A stretch of DNA of 56,553 nt from Vibrio crassostreae 9ZC13. GTDB taxonomy: Bacteria > Pseudomonadota > Gammaproteobacteria > Enterobacterales > Vibrionaceae. The stretch spans positions 284,580-341,132 of the forward strand of contig NZ_AJYZ02000040.1 of the NCBI RefSeq assembly GCF_000272045.2, given 5' to 3'. The position numbers were made by a program, and so were the translations under genes. Positions 27,910 through 37,842 of this stretch are shown in pieces. Position 1 is the stretch's first letter. Each line of letters begins with the position of its first letter. A model generated the notes under the pieces. It was given only the letters and a program-made list of their open reading frames with translations, had not been told where the DNA came from and did not search any database.

Positions 27910-29847
27910 ATGCAACGTCTACATTTTATATGGCAACTATCTCGTTTGAAAAAGCGAGTTATCAGTGTTTCTATTGATACTTTACTTATTCTGTTTGCTC
28001 TACATATTGCGTTGTGGACAAGGTTAGGTGATTTTCAGTTTTTGAATGATGGTGATAACTTACTACTAACAGGTTTAACGGTAATAATAACAGTGCTTAT
28101 ATTTACCCAATTAGGACTTTATCGCGCAGTACTTAGGTATCTCACCTTTCAAGCGCTGTTTGTGGTAACGGCAGGCGCAATATTGTCGGCAATCTCTTTG
28201 GCTCTGTTTGCGTATTATTTGCAAGAACCAATCCCTCGTACGGTGCCTATTATTTACGGTGCTTATTTAGCTTTGTTGTGTGGCGGCTCTCGTTTGGTGG
28301 TTCGCAATCTTGTCGCGACGACGTCGAAAGATTCACGTCAAGAAGTATTGATTTACGGTGCGGGCTCAGGCGGCCGACAATTGGCTGTCGCGTTAAGAGC
28401 GTCTGAAAACTATCGAGTACGTGCGTTCATTGATGAAGACAAAACGCTCACCAATACGATGATTTTGGGCTTGCCCGTTATTGCATTAGGCAAAGCGGAA
28501 AGGTTGATTGAAAAGCACGACGTTTCTAAAATCTTGCTCGCGATCCCAAGCGCTTCTCGCGCTCGCCGTAAGCAAGTATTGGATTTGCTGGCGCAGCTGC
28601 CCGTTGAGATTCAAACTGTCCCTGAGATGGCCGATATTGTGTCAGGTAAAGCAAAAATTGATGAGCTTACCGATGTACCTATCGAAGATTTGTTGGGTCG
28701 TGATGCGGTTGCGCCTCAGCAAGCTCTGATGGAAGCCAACATCAAAGATAAAGTGGTGATGGTGACCGGTGCTGGCGGCTCTATTGGTTCTGAACTTTGT
28801 CGTCAAATCCTTAAACAACAACCTAAAACATTAGTGTTGTTTGAAGTGTCTGAATTTGGCTTGTACCAAATTGATCGTGAGCTTTCTTTAGTTAAAGAAA
28901 CCAAAGGTTACGATGTTGAAATCGTGCCTTTACTAGGTTCCGTTCAGCGCTCACATCGCTTATTGACCTCAATGCAGTCTTTTGGTGTACAAACGGTTTA
29001 TCATGCCGCGGCTTATAAACACGTTCCTCTTGTCGAGTACAACGTTGTCGAAGGTGTGCGTAATAATGTTTACGGCACTTACTATACGGCTAAAGCCGCT
29101 ATTGAAGCGGGTGTTGAGTCTTTCGTGCTTATCTCGACAGACAAAGCGGTACGCCCAACTAACGTGATGGGCACCACCAAGCGTATGGCGGAATTAGGCC
29201 TGCAAGCTTTGGCTGAGCAAGAGAACCAAAAAGAGCACGGTACACGTTTCTGTATGGTTCGCTTTGGCAATGTACTTGGCTCGTCTGGCTCGGTCATTCC
29301 TCTGTTTAAAAGGCAGATTAAAGCCGGTGGCCCACTTACTGTTACCCACCGCGATATTACCCGTTTCTTTATGACCATTCCTGAAGCGGCGCAATTGGTG
29401 ATTCAGGCGGGCGCTATGGGTAAAGGTGGTGATGTGTTTGTTCTTGATATGGGCGAATCGGTCAAAATCACAGACCTTGCAGCAAACTTGATTAATCTTT
29501 CCGGGCTTTCTGTTAAGAATGAAGAGAACCCTCATGGTGATATTGAGATCCAATTCTCTGGCCTGCGTCCTGGTGAGAAGCTGTATGAAGAGTTATTGAT
29601 TGGCGATAACGTATCCCCAACCGCTCATGAGCGAATCATGACCGCGCAAGAAGTGTTCTTACCGATTAATGAATATGACACGCTACTTGAATCTTTGGAT
29701 TTTGCTTGTCATAACCTACAACATGATACGATTCGCCAGCTTCTTCTCGATGCACCAACCGGGTTTAAGCCGACAGATGGGGTAGGGGATTTAGTTTGGA
29801 ATGCTGCTCAGCACAAAGAGGCGCTCCTTCTAGAACCTAGAACCTAG
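27910..29847 (+). CDS. WbpM/PglF-type membrane nucleotide-sugar 4,6-dehydratase
   Basis: The product is 645 residues. Four membrane segments occupy about residues 17-115. A cryptic Rossmann domain follows (YGAGSGGRQLAVAL, about 149), then the catalytic SDR domain begins with VTGAGGSIGSELCRQI near residue 284. The active triad is of the Ser-Met-Lys kind of this family, in STDKAVRPTNVMGTTKR. LRPGEKLYEELL is near the C-terminus. These enzymes convert UDP-GlcNAc to the 4-keto-6-deoxy sugar. The symbol could be wbpM, capD or pglF; I leave it open. It ends the operon. A tandem of CTAGAAC just before the stop region is a minor oddity. Confidence 0.92.
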   Translation: MQRLHFIWQLSRLKKRVISVSIDTLLILFALHIALWTRLGDFQFLNDGDNLLLTGLTVIITVLIFTQLGLYRAVLRYLTFQALFVVTAGAILSAISLALFAYYLQEPIPRTVPIIYGAYLALLCGGSRLVVRNLVATTSKDSRQEVLIYGAGSGGRQLAVALRASENYRVRAFIDEDKTLTNTMILGLPVIALGKAERLIEKHDVSKILLAIPSASRARRKQVLDLLAQLPVEIQTVPEMADIVSGKAKIDELTDVPIEDLLGRDAVAPQQALMEANIKDKVVMVTGAGGSIGSELCRQILKQQPKTLVLFEVSEFGLYQIDRELSLVKETKGYDVEIVPLLGSVQRSHRLLTSMQSFGVQTVYHAAAYKHVPLVEYNVVEGVRNNVYGTYYTAKAAIEAGVESFVLISTDKAVRPTNVMGTTKRMAELGLQALAEQENQKEHGTRFCMVRFGNVLGSSGSVIPLFKRQIKAGGPLTVTHRDITRFFMTIPEAAQLVIQAGAMGKGGDVFVLDMGESVKITDLAANLINLSGLSVKNEENPHGDIEIQFSGLRPGEKLYEELLIGDNVSPTAHERIMTAQEVFLPINEYDTLLESLDFACHNLQHDTIRQLLLDAPTGFKPTDGVGDLVWNAAQHKEALLLEPRT

Positions 29848-29977
29848 AACCGATATTGGGTTCGGGTATGTGAATTATGACCTTCTGTTAGCGTGTTTTT
29901 TACACAATTTTTTCGAAGATGTTCTGTTTATTGTCCATAATTACTGTGAGCTTTAATAGCGATATTAGGCAGTAATC

Positions 29978-30160
29978 ATGATAATAGATATTTCATCTAA
30001 TCAAGAAATTGAAGAAAGTTTGGATCAAATATTGTGGGATGATTTTAGCTTTCAATATGTTACCAACAAAACCACAGTGATAGAGCAACCAGCAGTGCAT
30101 GATCTAAAATCACAGGACGATGATGAAGAGCATGACACTGAGATTAATCTTCTAAACTGA
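29978..30160 (+). CDS. Possible small acidic protein
   Basis: The open frame codes for 60 residues, strongly acidic at the end (DDDEEHDTE). No family is recognised. The ribosome site is weak (AGGCAG about 7 bases before the ATG). It stands alone between the polysaccharide operon and gpmM. It may be a real orphan peptide, or chance. The rest of the 29848-30386 gap holds two inverted repeats described separately. Confidence 0.35.
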   Translation: MIIDISSNQEIEESLDQILWDDFSFQYVTNKTTVIEQPAVHDLKSQDDDEEHDTEINLLN

Positions 30161-30206
30161 AGAGCCGTGAGGCTACCGTTGTTCCGCTTTTTCAATATGG
30201 ATGGTG

Positions 30207-30228
30207 GGGATATAAGTATTCATATCCC
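30207..30228 (+). terminator. Hairpin, possible weak terminator after the polysaccharide operon
   Basis: GGGATAT pairs perfectly with ATATCCC around an 8-base loop. The downstream sequence is TACTTTACT, a weak T tract. It is the best candidate for an end signal of the 17-kb operon. Confidence 0.35.
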
Positions 30229-30302
30229 TACTTTACTCCCTTCTAAAATGACGCTTTTTTTCACATTCGATCATCCTACCTGCGCCCTTTCTTGATCTTC
30301 CG

Positions 30303-30327
30303 CTACAGTTTTGACTATAAACTGTAG
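30303..30327. promoter_or_regulatory. Perfect 9-bp inverted repeat upstream of gpmM
   Basis: CTACAGTTT and AAACTGTAG are separated by 7 bases (TGACTAT), 60 bases before the gpmM start. The symmetry and spacing look like an operator for a dimeric regulator, and TTGACT within it resembles a -35 box. No matching regulator is known to me. Confidence 0.45.
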
Positions 30328-30386
30328 TAAAATTACGCTAATTTGTTTTTATACCGATTTATTTTGAATTGAACGAGGTCAGTCCT

Positions 30387-31919
30387 ATGTCAGCTAAGAA
30401 GCCAATGGCTCTAGTGATCCTTGACGGTTACGGTTACCGTGAAGACAACCAAGACAACGCTATCGCGAACGCTAAGACTCCAGTTTTAGACGGTCTTATT
30501 GCTAACCAACCTAACACGCTAATCTCGGCTTCTGGCTTAGATGTAGGCCTACCTGATGGCCAAATGGGTAACTCTGAAGTGGGTCACACCAACATTGGTG
30601 CGGGTCGCGTGGTATACCAAGATCTTACTCGTATCACTAAGTCAATTTCAGACGGCGAATTCGGCCAAACTGAAACGCTAGTGAACGCTATCGATAAAGC
30701 GGTGAAAGCTGAGAAAGCGGTTCACATCATGGGCCTTATGTCTCCAGGTGGCGTTCACTCTCATGAAGATCACATCTACGCAGCTGTTGAAATGGCAGCA
30801 GAACGTGGCGCAGAGAAAATCTACCTACACGCATTCCTAGACGGCCGTGATACGCCGCCACGTAGCGCAGAAAACACACTAGCACGCTTCCAAGAACTGT
30901 TCGCTAAGCTAGGTAAAGGCCGTGTGGCTTCGCTTATTGGTCGTTACTACGCAATGGATCGTGATAACAACTGGGATCGCGTTCAAGAGTCTTACGACCT
31001 GCTGACTCAAGCAAAAGCAGAATTCACATTCGACACAGCTGTTGCTGGCTTAGAAGCGGCTTACGCTCGTGACGAAAACGATGAGTTCGTAAAAGCGACT
31101 GAAATCAAAGCAGAAGGCGAAGAGTCTGCCGCTATCGTAGATGGCGATGCGGTTATCTTCATGAACTACCGTGCTGACCGTGCTCGTGAAATTACACGTG
31201 CATTCGTGCCTGATTTCGATGGTTTTGCTCGTAACGTATTCCCAGCAATCGATTTTGTGATGCTGACTCAATACGCAGCAGACATCCCACTTCTATGTGC
31301 ATTCCCACCGGCTTCTCTAGAGAACACCTACGGTGAGTGGCTATCGAAAGAAGGCAAAACGCAGCTACGTATCTCTGAAACAGAGAAGTACGCGCACGTG
31401 ACGTTCTTCTTCAACGGCGGTAAAGAAGACGAGTTTGAAGGCGAAGAGCGTCAACTTGTTGCTTCTCCAAAAGTAGCAACTTACGACCTACAGCCAGAAA
31501 TGAGCGCACCAGAGCTCACTGAAAAGCTAGTTGCAGCGATCAAAGGCGGTAAATACGACGCTATCGTTTGTAACTTCCCTAACTGTGACATGGTTGGCCA
31601 CACTGGCGTTTACGATGCAGCAGTTAAAGCGGTAGAGTCGCTAGACGAATGTCTTGGCAAAGTGGTTGAAGCAATCAAAGAAGCCGATGGCCAACTGCTT
31701 ATCACTGCAGACCACGGTAACGCGGAAATGATGGTAAACCCAGAAACGGGCGGCATCCACACAGCGCACACGAACCTACCAGTGCCACTTATCTACGTAG
31801 GTAACAAAGACGTTGAGTTCAAAGAGGGCGGTAAACTGTCTGACTTAGCGCCAACGATGCTTTCTTTATCTGGTATCGCAATCCCGGCTGAAATGTCAGG
31901 TGATGTGATCGTTAAATAG
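30387..31919 (+). CDS. gpmM: 2,3-bisphosphoglycerate-independent phosphoglycerate mutase
   Basis: Start chosen at the ATG at 30387 with GAGG 8 bases upstream; this gives 510 residues, the usual length. The frame extends six codons upstream from a TTG without support. Motifs: [10 protein letters not shown] with metal-binding Asp13, the catalytic Ser63 in [33 protein letters not shown], and the second metal site [10 protein letters not shown]. The enzyme interconverts 3- and 2-phosphoglycerate with manganese in the cytoplasm. Codon use is strongly biased, as in highly expressed genes. Confidence 0.97.
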   Translation: MSAKKPMALVILDGYGYREDNQDNAIANAKTPVLDGLIANQPNTLISASGLDVGLPDGQMGNSEVGHTNIGAGRVVYQDLTRITKSISDGEFGQTETLVNAIDKAVKAEKAVHIMGLMSPGGVHSHEDHIYAAVEMAAERGAEKIYLHAFLDGRDTPPRSAENTLARFQELFAKLGKGRVASLIGRYYAMDRDNNWDRVQESYDLLTQAKAEFTFDTAVAGLEAAYARDENDEFVKATEIKAEGEESAAIVDGDAVIFMNYRADRAREITRAFVPDFDGFARNVFPAIDFVMLTQYAADIPLLCAFPPASLENTYGEWLSKEGKTQLRISETEKYAHVTFFFNGGKEDEFEGEERQLVASPKVATYDLQPEMSAPELTEKLVAAIKGGKYDAIVCNFPNCDMVGHTGVYDAAVKAVESLDECLGKVVEAIKEADGQLLITADHGNAEMMVNPETGGIHTAHTNLPVPLIYVGNKDVEFKEGGKLSDLAPTMLSLSGIAIPAEMSGDVIVK

Positions 31920-31975
31920 TCAGTAGTTAAATAGTTGTTTGGCTCAGCGGCTCACGTTGAGCTTTAACGATTTTG

Positions 31976-32006
31976 AAAGCCCGCACTTCAAAGTGCGGGC
32001 TTTTTT
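31976..32006 (+). terminator. Rho-independent terminator of gpmM
   Basis: GCCCGCACTT, a short CA turn and AAGTGCGGGC form a strong stem followed by six T residues. Confidence 0.92.
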
Positions 32007-32008
32007 AT

Positions 32009-32115
32009 AGATGTGAGATACGAGTAAGCGAGATGAGAAGAGCTTAAGAACGGATGCGTGATGTGAGATACGGGTAAACGAGTAGCGAAGAGCTTAAGGC
32101 AGGTATTGGGTGAGA
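32009..32115 (+). repeat. Dispersed repeat, copy 6 (3' of gpmM)
   Basis: Two tandem units: GATACGAGTAAGCGAGATGA with GAAGAGCTTAAG, then GATACGGGTAAACGAGTAGC with GAAGAGCTTAAG. Plus orientation, directly downstream of the gpmM terminator. The rest of the gap to 32279 shows nothing further. Confidence 0.75.
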
Positions 32116-32279
32116 AAAACATGCAGGATACAGGTAGGGGAGAACAGAAGGACACGACCTTAAACAAAAGACGAAAAGAACGGCCTTGATATATATCGAA
32201 AGAGTGACATTTCTTGAATGATTAGGTAGCTTAAGGCTCATACTATACTTGTCTTTTACCTTATATTTAGGCTGTTTAT

Positions 32280-32726
32280 ATGAACTCAAACCCAGACCGT
32301 TGGAAGCAACGACTGCAAAACTTAATGAAAGCGCAGCAAAGGCTTGAGAGAGCGTGCTCACAAGATAGCTACAATGAGTTAGAGCTCGCTGGGTTAGTAC
32401 AAACTTTTGAATTTTCTTTCGAACTTACATGGAAGACCCTTAAAGACTTACTTGAGTTTGAAGGGTTTGATGTGGCTTCGCCGAGGAGCGTTTTTCGTAC
32501 GGCCTTAGAAGCTAAGCACCTGTCTTCGGAGCAGTGTGAGATTATGCTTGAAGCACTCATAAAACGAAATTTATTGTCCCACACCTATTATGAGGAAAAT
32601 GTCCTTGAAGCTCAGTCACTGATCTTAGAGTCATTTTCACCAGTGATAGGGCAAGTCACACTCTATTTAAAGCTTAAATGTGATCAAGAGGGTCAATGCG
32701 AACAAGAGGTTAAATGTGATCGATAG
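32280..32726 (+). CDS. HI0074/HepT-like HEPN protein (possible type VII toxin)
   Basis: The product is 148 residues, all-helical, of the nucleotidyltransferase substrate-binding (HI0074) family. It contains FEFSFELTWKTLKDLLEFEG (about residues 43-62) and, at Arg96-Tyr103, RNLLSHTY, an exact RX4HXY motif of HEPN ribonucleases of the HepT type. In characterised type VII systems the toxin cuts RNA and the partner MntA attaches AMP to the motif's Tyr to disarm it. The last 11 bases overlap the partner gene. The family also includes pairs not shown to be toxic, so the toxin role is inferred. Last 20 residues are Cys/Glu/Gln-rich and poorly conserved in looks. Confidence 0.8.
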   Translation: MNSNPDRWKQRLQNLMKAQQRLERACSQDSYNELELAGLVQTFEFSFELTWKTLKDLLEFEGFDVASPRSVFRTALEAKHLSSEQCEIMLEALIKRNLLSHTYYEENVLEAQSLILESFSPVIGQVTLYLKLKCDQEGQCEQEVKCDR

Positions 32727-33039
32727 TTATTTGGTTAAACCAGACTCGGTCGGCCTTAAGCCTCATCAGTATCAGTTGATTGAGGATATTGTTTTGAGTC
32801 ATGCCGCAGTCATTCATGCCTGGGTATTCGGTTCTAGAGCCCTTGGAACTTATAAAGATAACTCCGACATCGATATTGTTATCGAGGGGCATGGGATTTC
32901 GTTAAGTGTCGTCGCAGGCTTGCAAGATCGTTTAGAACAGTCGTCGCTTCCATTCAAGGTTGACTTGCTCGTTAAGCATAGAATTACATCAAGCGAGTTA
33001 CTTGCCCATATTGACACTTATGGGATTAAACTAAAGTAA
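32716..33039 (+). CDS. HI0073/MntA-like minimal nucleotidyltransferase (possible type VII antitoxin)
   Basis: The GTG at 32716 has GAGG at a 6-base spacing and yields 107 residues; the frame is open for 12 codons further but without ribosome site. The nucleotidyltransferase core is VFGSRALGTYKDNSDIDIVI, fitting GSX10DXD with Gly39-Ser40, Asp51 and Asp53. The gene overlaps the HEPN gene by 11 bases, as expected for a coupled toxin-antitoxin pair in toxin-first order. The enzyme would transfer AMP to the partner. No repeat or operator is visible upstream of the pair. Confidence 0.85.
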   Translation: MIDSYLVKPDSVGLKPHQYQLIEDIVLSHAAVIHAWVFGSRALGTYKDNSDIDIVIEGHGISLSVVAGLQDRLEQSSLPFKVDLLVKHRITSSELLAHIDTYGIKLK

Positions 33040-33054
33040 CCGAACGTATTATTA

Positions 33055-33243
33055 TCAGCGTAACGGTGATGTTGATTCTTGAACCGATTGTTTACGTTTT
33101 GCCAGTTTATCTCGAATCTGAGTACCTGAATTGACTCGGTCATGTTTTTTATCATCAATAGAAAACGATAATAGTTTCATTAGCGCTATAGCTCCATCTC
33201 TACGCTTTCGATCTTCATAAGATTCAATCGTATCAGTGGACAT
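33055..33243 (-). CDS. Small unknown basic protein next to the HEPN/MNT pair
   Basis: The ATG at 33243 is preceded by AGAGGTG at a 6-base spacing, so translation is likely; it gives 62 residues. The protein is highly charged (DRKRRDGAIALMKLL, then RDKLAKRKQS). It is convergent with the MntA-like gene, 15 bases from its stop. I do not recognise it. It might be unrelated to the pair. Confidence 0.5.
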   Translation of the reverse strand: MSTDTIESYEDRKRRDGAIALMKLLSFSIDDKKHDRVNSGTQIRDKLAKRKQSVQESTSPLR

Positions 33244-33351
33244 TACTATCACCTCTTTGTATGAAATTTTAAATATAGACTATGTGTTGTCTGGTGATAA
33301 TGGCGCTTCTTGATGGCGAAATTTTATATCATTGATCTAGTGAGATAAGGT

Positions 33352-33837
33352 TTACTTCTTTTTATTTAAGATCGAACGCTCAAAATCTAACAACCACTCT
33401 TTGCGATTCATACCGCCGGTGTAGCCGGTTAATGTTCCATTCGCGCCGATGACTCTATGGCAAGGCACAACAATACTAAATGGGTTCTTGCCATTTGCAC
33501 CACCCACAGCTCTTACTGCTTTTGGGTTATCCATTATTTTCGCTTGTTCACCGTAACTGATGGTTTCGCCATAAGGAATGGTTGTTAAAGCTTGCCAAGC
33601 TACTTTTTGAAAGTCAGTGCCTTTTATCGCTCTTAATGGCAAATCGAATTCTATTCGATGACCTGCGAAGTACTCATCTAACTGTTTCGCTGCCAGTTGG
33701 CAAAGGTCATCTGGATTGCTAATCATTAGCTCTTCGTGATTTACATGGTCAATTTCAATAAGCGACACACCATTGCTAACAATGATCATCTTGCCAATTG
33801 GTGCGTCATAGAACATTTTGTAAGTGGTGTCTTCCAT
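33352..33837 (-). CDS. ogt: Methylated-DNA--protein-cysteine methyltransferase
   Basis: The product is 161 residues. The active-site loop is IVVPCHRVIG with acceptor Cys126, preceded by the helix-turn-helix with RAVGGANGKNPF (recognition Arg). IPYGETISYGEQA and the C-terminal GYTGGMNRKEWLL are typical. This repair protein removes alkyl groups from O6 of guanine in one suicidal step. The symbol is for the constitutive non-Ada type and follows the size. A tandem of the dispersed repeat lies between this gene's start and the MATE gene's stop. Confidence 0.93.
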   Translation of the reverse strand: MEDTTYKMFYDAPIGKMIIVSNGVSLIEIDHVNHEELMISNPDDLCQLAAKQLDEYFAGHRIEFDLPLRAIKGTDFQKVAWQALTTIPYGETISYGEQAKIMDNPKAVRAVGGANGKNPFSIVVPCHRVIGANGTLTGYTGGMNRKEWLLDFERSILNKKK

Positions 33838-33861
33838 GTCATCTTCCTTTTTTTAGTCTTT

Positions 33862-34008
33862 TTCTGCTCTCAAGCTCTTCGAATCTCGTAACTGCTCTTA
33901 AGCTCTTAAATCTTTTCGCATCCCGGTTACTCGCATCTCGTATCTGCTCTTATATCTTTTCGCATCCCGTATCTGCTCTTATATCTTTTCGTATCCCGCA
34001 TCTGCTTT
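33862..34008 (-). repeat. Dispersed repeat, copy 7 (tandem array entering the MATE gene)
   Basis: At least four units with CGCATCCCGTATCTGCTCTT and ATATCTTTTCG in tandem. On the minus strand the array begins at 34008 inside the MATE reading frame, and codes for its last nine residues and stop. It continues to within 25 bp of the ogt start. Confidence 0.8.
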
Positions 34009-35328
34009 ACCCCTTACACGAAGCGCAAACAAGTACCCTGAAATACCGCCGAAAATGTTCCCCAAGGCTAAGCCTATAAACAGCCCTTCGACACCATCAA
34101 TTTGGCTGCCTATCCAAGCGAATGGCAAGGTAAAGACAAACAAACGCATGAAGCTCCATTGAAAGGCTTTGAGTGGTTGATGCATGGCATTCATCCCACT
34201 GATCAGCATCATCACAATGCCTTGGAATCCATAGCTAAAGGGCACGACTAACAGGTAATGCCACAATATGCCTCGGACGGATTCTTCTTGAGAGAACAGG
34301 GCAGCCAAAGGAATGCTCAACGGCACCATCATTAAGAAAATCAAACCTTGGAACATCACAGCAAAACGCATACTCAGAAACAGTGCCTTAAAACTGCGTT
34401 GTGGGTTGTTTGCGCCAAAGTTCTGCGCCATGAAAGGCGTAAGCGCCGAAGTAAGAGACATCAACACAATGATAAGAATGGACTCGATACGTTGCGCTGC
34501 GCCATACGCCGCCACGGCTTCAGTCCCTTGTTTGGCCAGCATCATCATGATGATAGCGCCGGCAAGTGGGTTCAGAGCGTTAGACAAAGCCGCTGGGGTG
34601 CCTATTTTTAAGATCTGTCGCCAGTCACTGACGATGTTTGTCAGCTTAGGCGGCGCAAGCAGTTTTTCTCGCACCATCAATACGTAGAGTGAGCCACACA
34701 ACGCACCAAACCAACTGAAACCACTTGCAATTGCAGCACCTTGAATCCCTAGTTCAGGGAAGGGGCCGTATCCAAAAATAAGCAAAGGGTCGAGAACGCC
34801 GTTGATTAACCCTGCCAGCATCATGATTTTAGCAGGCGTTTTGGTATCGCCACTGGCACGAATAGCGCTGTTGCCTGCCATGGGGATGACCAAAAATGGG
34901 ATCGCGAGATACCACACCGACATGTATTCCGATATCAGCGGCAACAACTCTTGCTTTGCTCCTAGCAGGGTAAACATAGGTTCTAAGGCGATAATACCTA
35001 ATGTAGACGCGCAGCCGACCAGAAGCAGAGCCAGCAATAAGCCATGACAGGTAAAGCGTGCTGCATTTTGTGCGCTGCCTTGGCCAAGCAATCGACCGAT
35101 ACATGTCGACAAGCCAATACCAATCCCCATGGTGATGCAGTTAATCGCAAAGGTGACTGGAAAGGTAAAACTCACCGCGGCTAAGGCTTGGGTGCCGAGC
35201 AGTGAGATAAAGAAGGTATCGACCAAGTTAAACATCAAGATCGCCACCATACCGAATATGGTCGGTATGGTCATGGTACGCAATGTACTCTCAATTGGGG
35301 CAGTTAATAGCCCGTGCTTATCTTGCAT
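33979..35328 (-). CDS. MATE-family multidrug/toxin efflux transporter
   Basis: The product is 449 residues with 12 predicted membrane segments and the MATE layout: N-terminal PTIFGMVAILMFNLVDTFFI, then VSFTFPVTFAINCITMGIGI GL-type helix, IPFLVIPMAGNSAIRASGDT at the first half's end, and TEAVAAYGAAQRIESI in the second half. Such proteins export cationic compounds in exchange for sodium or protons. The last nine residues (KADAGYEKI) and the stop are encoded by a copy of the dispersed repeat, so the native C-terminus has probably been replaced. Transcribed divergently from groES. Confidence 0.9.
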   Translation of the reverse strand: MQDKHGLLTAPIESTLRTMTIPTIFGMVAILMFNLVDTFFISLLGTQALAAVSFTFPVTFAINCITMGIGIGLSTCIGRLLGQGSAQNAARFTCHGLLLALLLVGCASTLGIIALEPMFTLLGAKQELLPLISEYMSVWYLAIPFLVIPMAGNSAIRASGDTKTPAKIMMLAGLINGVLDPLLIFGYGPFPELGIQGAAIASGFSWFGALCGSLYVLMVREKLLAPPKLTNIVSDWRQILKIGTPAALSNALNPLAGAIIMMMLAKQGTEAVAAYGAAQRIESILIIVLMSLTSALTPFMAQNFGANNPQRSFKALFLSMRFAVMFQGLIFLMMVPLSIPLAALFSQEESVRGILWHYLLVVPFSYGFQGIVMMLISGMNAMHQPLKAFQWSFMRLFVFTLPFAWIGSQIDGVEGLFIGLALGNIFGGISGYLFALRVRGKADAGYEKI

Positions 35329-35354
35329 GCAAAACGCCGATAGAAACCAAAAGC

Positions 35355-35405
35355 GTAGGATAAACAGATGCGGGATACGAGTAAACGAAAAGCAGGGAAA
35401 GATGA
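35355..35405 (+). repeat. Dispersed repeat, copy 8 (between MATE and groES)
   Basis: ACAGATGCGGGATACGAGTA followed by AACGAAAAGCAGGGAAAG. This copy lies between divergent genes, an exception to the usual place at a 3' end. It is upstream of the groES promoter. Confidence 0.65.
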
Positions 35406-35449
35406 GGGGTGAGAATCTGCACTTTAGCTCACAATTTTTTCGTTCCCCC

Positions 35450-35478
35450 CTTGGGATCTTTCACATCGCCCCCAACAT
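35450..35478 (+). promoter_or_regulatory. Sigma32-like (heat-shock) promoter of groES-groEL
   Basis: CTTGGGA, 13 bases, then CCCCAACAT resemble the heat-shock consensus CTTGAAA and CCCCATNT. It lies about 70-95 bases before the groES start, as expected. Confidence 0.6.
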
Positions 35479-35546
35479 ATTGTTTGACCCACGCTAATCG
35501 TGGCAACTATCAAAATTTAAATGGAAATTATCAGGAGATAAGACCG

Positions 35547-35837
35547 ATGAATATCCGTCCTCTACATGACCGAGTTATCGTTGAGCGCCAAGAAGTTGAA
35601 TCTAAATCTGCTGGTGGCATCGTTCTAACTGGTTCTGCCGCAGAAAAATCGACTCGCGGTATCATTCTAGCTGTCGGCAAAGGCCGCATTCTAGAAAACG
35701 GTTCAGTGCAACCGTTGGACGTAAAAGTTGGCGATACCGTTATCTTTGCTGAAGGTTACGGCACGAAAACTGAAAAAATCGACGGCAAAGAAGTTCTGAT
35801 TATGTCTGAAAACGACATCATGGCGATCGTCGAGTAA
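35547..35837 (+). CDS. groES: Co-chaperonin GroES
   Basis: The ATG at 35547 has AGGAGAT upstream and yields 96 residues, the standard length. The frame extends upstream through non-coding DNA and is not used. Conserved parts: [20 protein letters not shown], the mobile loop [17 protein letters not shown] that contacts GroEL, and the [14 protein letters not shown] end. The heptamer caps the GroEL cage in the cytoplasm. It is followed by groEL after a 206-bp gap that contains a palindromic element. Confidence 0.98.
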   Translation: MNIRPLHDRVIVERQEVESKSAGGIVLTGSAAEKSTRGIILAVGKGRILENGSVQPLDVKVGDTVIFAEGYGTKTEKIDGKEVLIMSENDIMAIVE

Positions 35838-35896
35838 TCTATTTTTCATTTAACTCTCAGTAAAAGTTATCAGAGCCAGTATTGGATGATTCATAT

Positions 35897-35995
35897 CGTC
35901 ATTCCAGAAATGAGGAACGAATTATCTGGAATCTAAACAGAGTGCGATTTGAGTAGATTCTGAATCACGTTCGTCCCTCACTGTTCAGAATGACG
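35897..35995. repeat. Imperfect palindromic element between groES and groEL (about 99 bp)
   Basis: CGTCATTCCAGAAATGAGGA at the left pairs with the reverse complement of TCCCTCACTGTTCAGAATGACG at the right; inner arms GGAATCTA and TAGATTC also match. It looks like an ERIC/IRU-type intergenic element inside an operon, transcribed with it. It can form a long RNA hairpin in the groESL message. Confidence 0.65.
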
Positions 35996-36031
35996 CGATA
36001 ACGCTGAGACGCCCCGAAACAAAGAATTTGA

Positions 36032-37690
<1,659 letters not shown>

Positions 37691-37736
37691 TCATCCCCCT
37701 TTCTCTATAGCAGAGAAAGTCACACATAAGCTTTAG

Positions 37737-37765
37737 AAAACGGAGACTTCGGTCTCCGTTTTTTT
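37737..37765 (+). terminator. Rho-independent terminator of groEL
   Basis: CGGAGAC, TTCG tetraloop, GTCTCCG, then seven T residues, with a preceding run of A. Confidence 0.95.
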
Positions 37766-37806
37766 GCTCTTAAGCCTTATTTATTCGCATCCCGTATCTG
37801 TATTTC
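37766..37806 (-). repeat. Dispersed repeat, copy 9 (3' of the histidine kinase)
   Basis: GCTCTTAAGCC and CGCATCCCGTATCTGTATTT directly follow the groEL terminator; on the minus strand the copy lies about 37 bp after the kinase stop codon. Confidence 0.7.
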
Positions 37807-37842
37807 AGCTTCACCATCCCCCTTTTTTCCAAAGCTCCTTGG

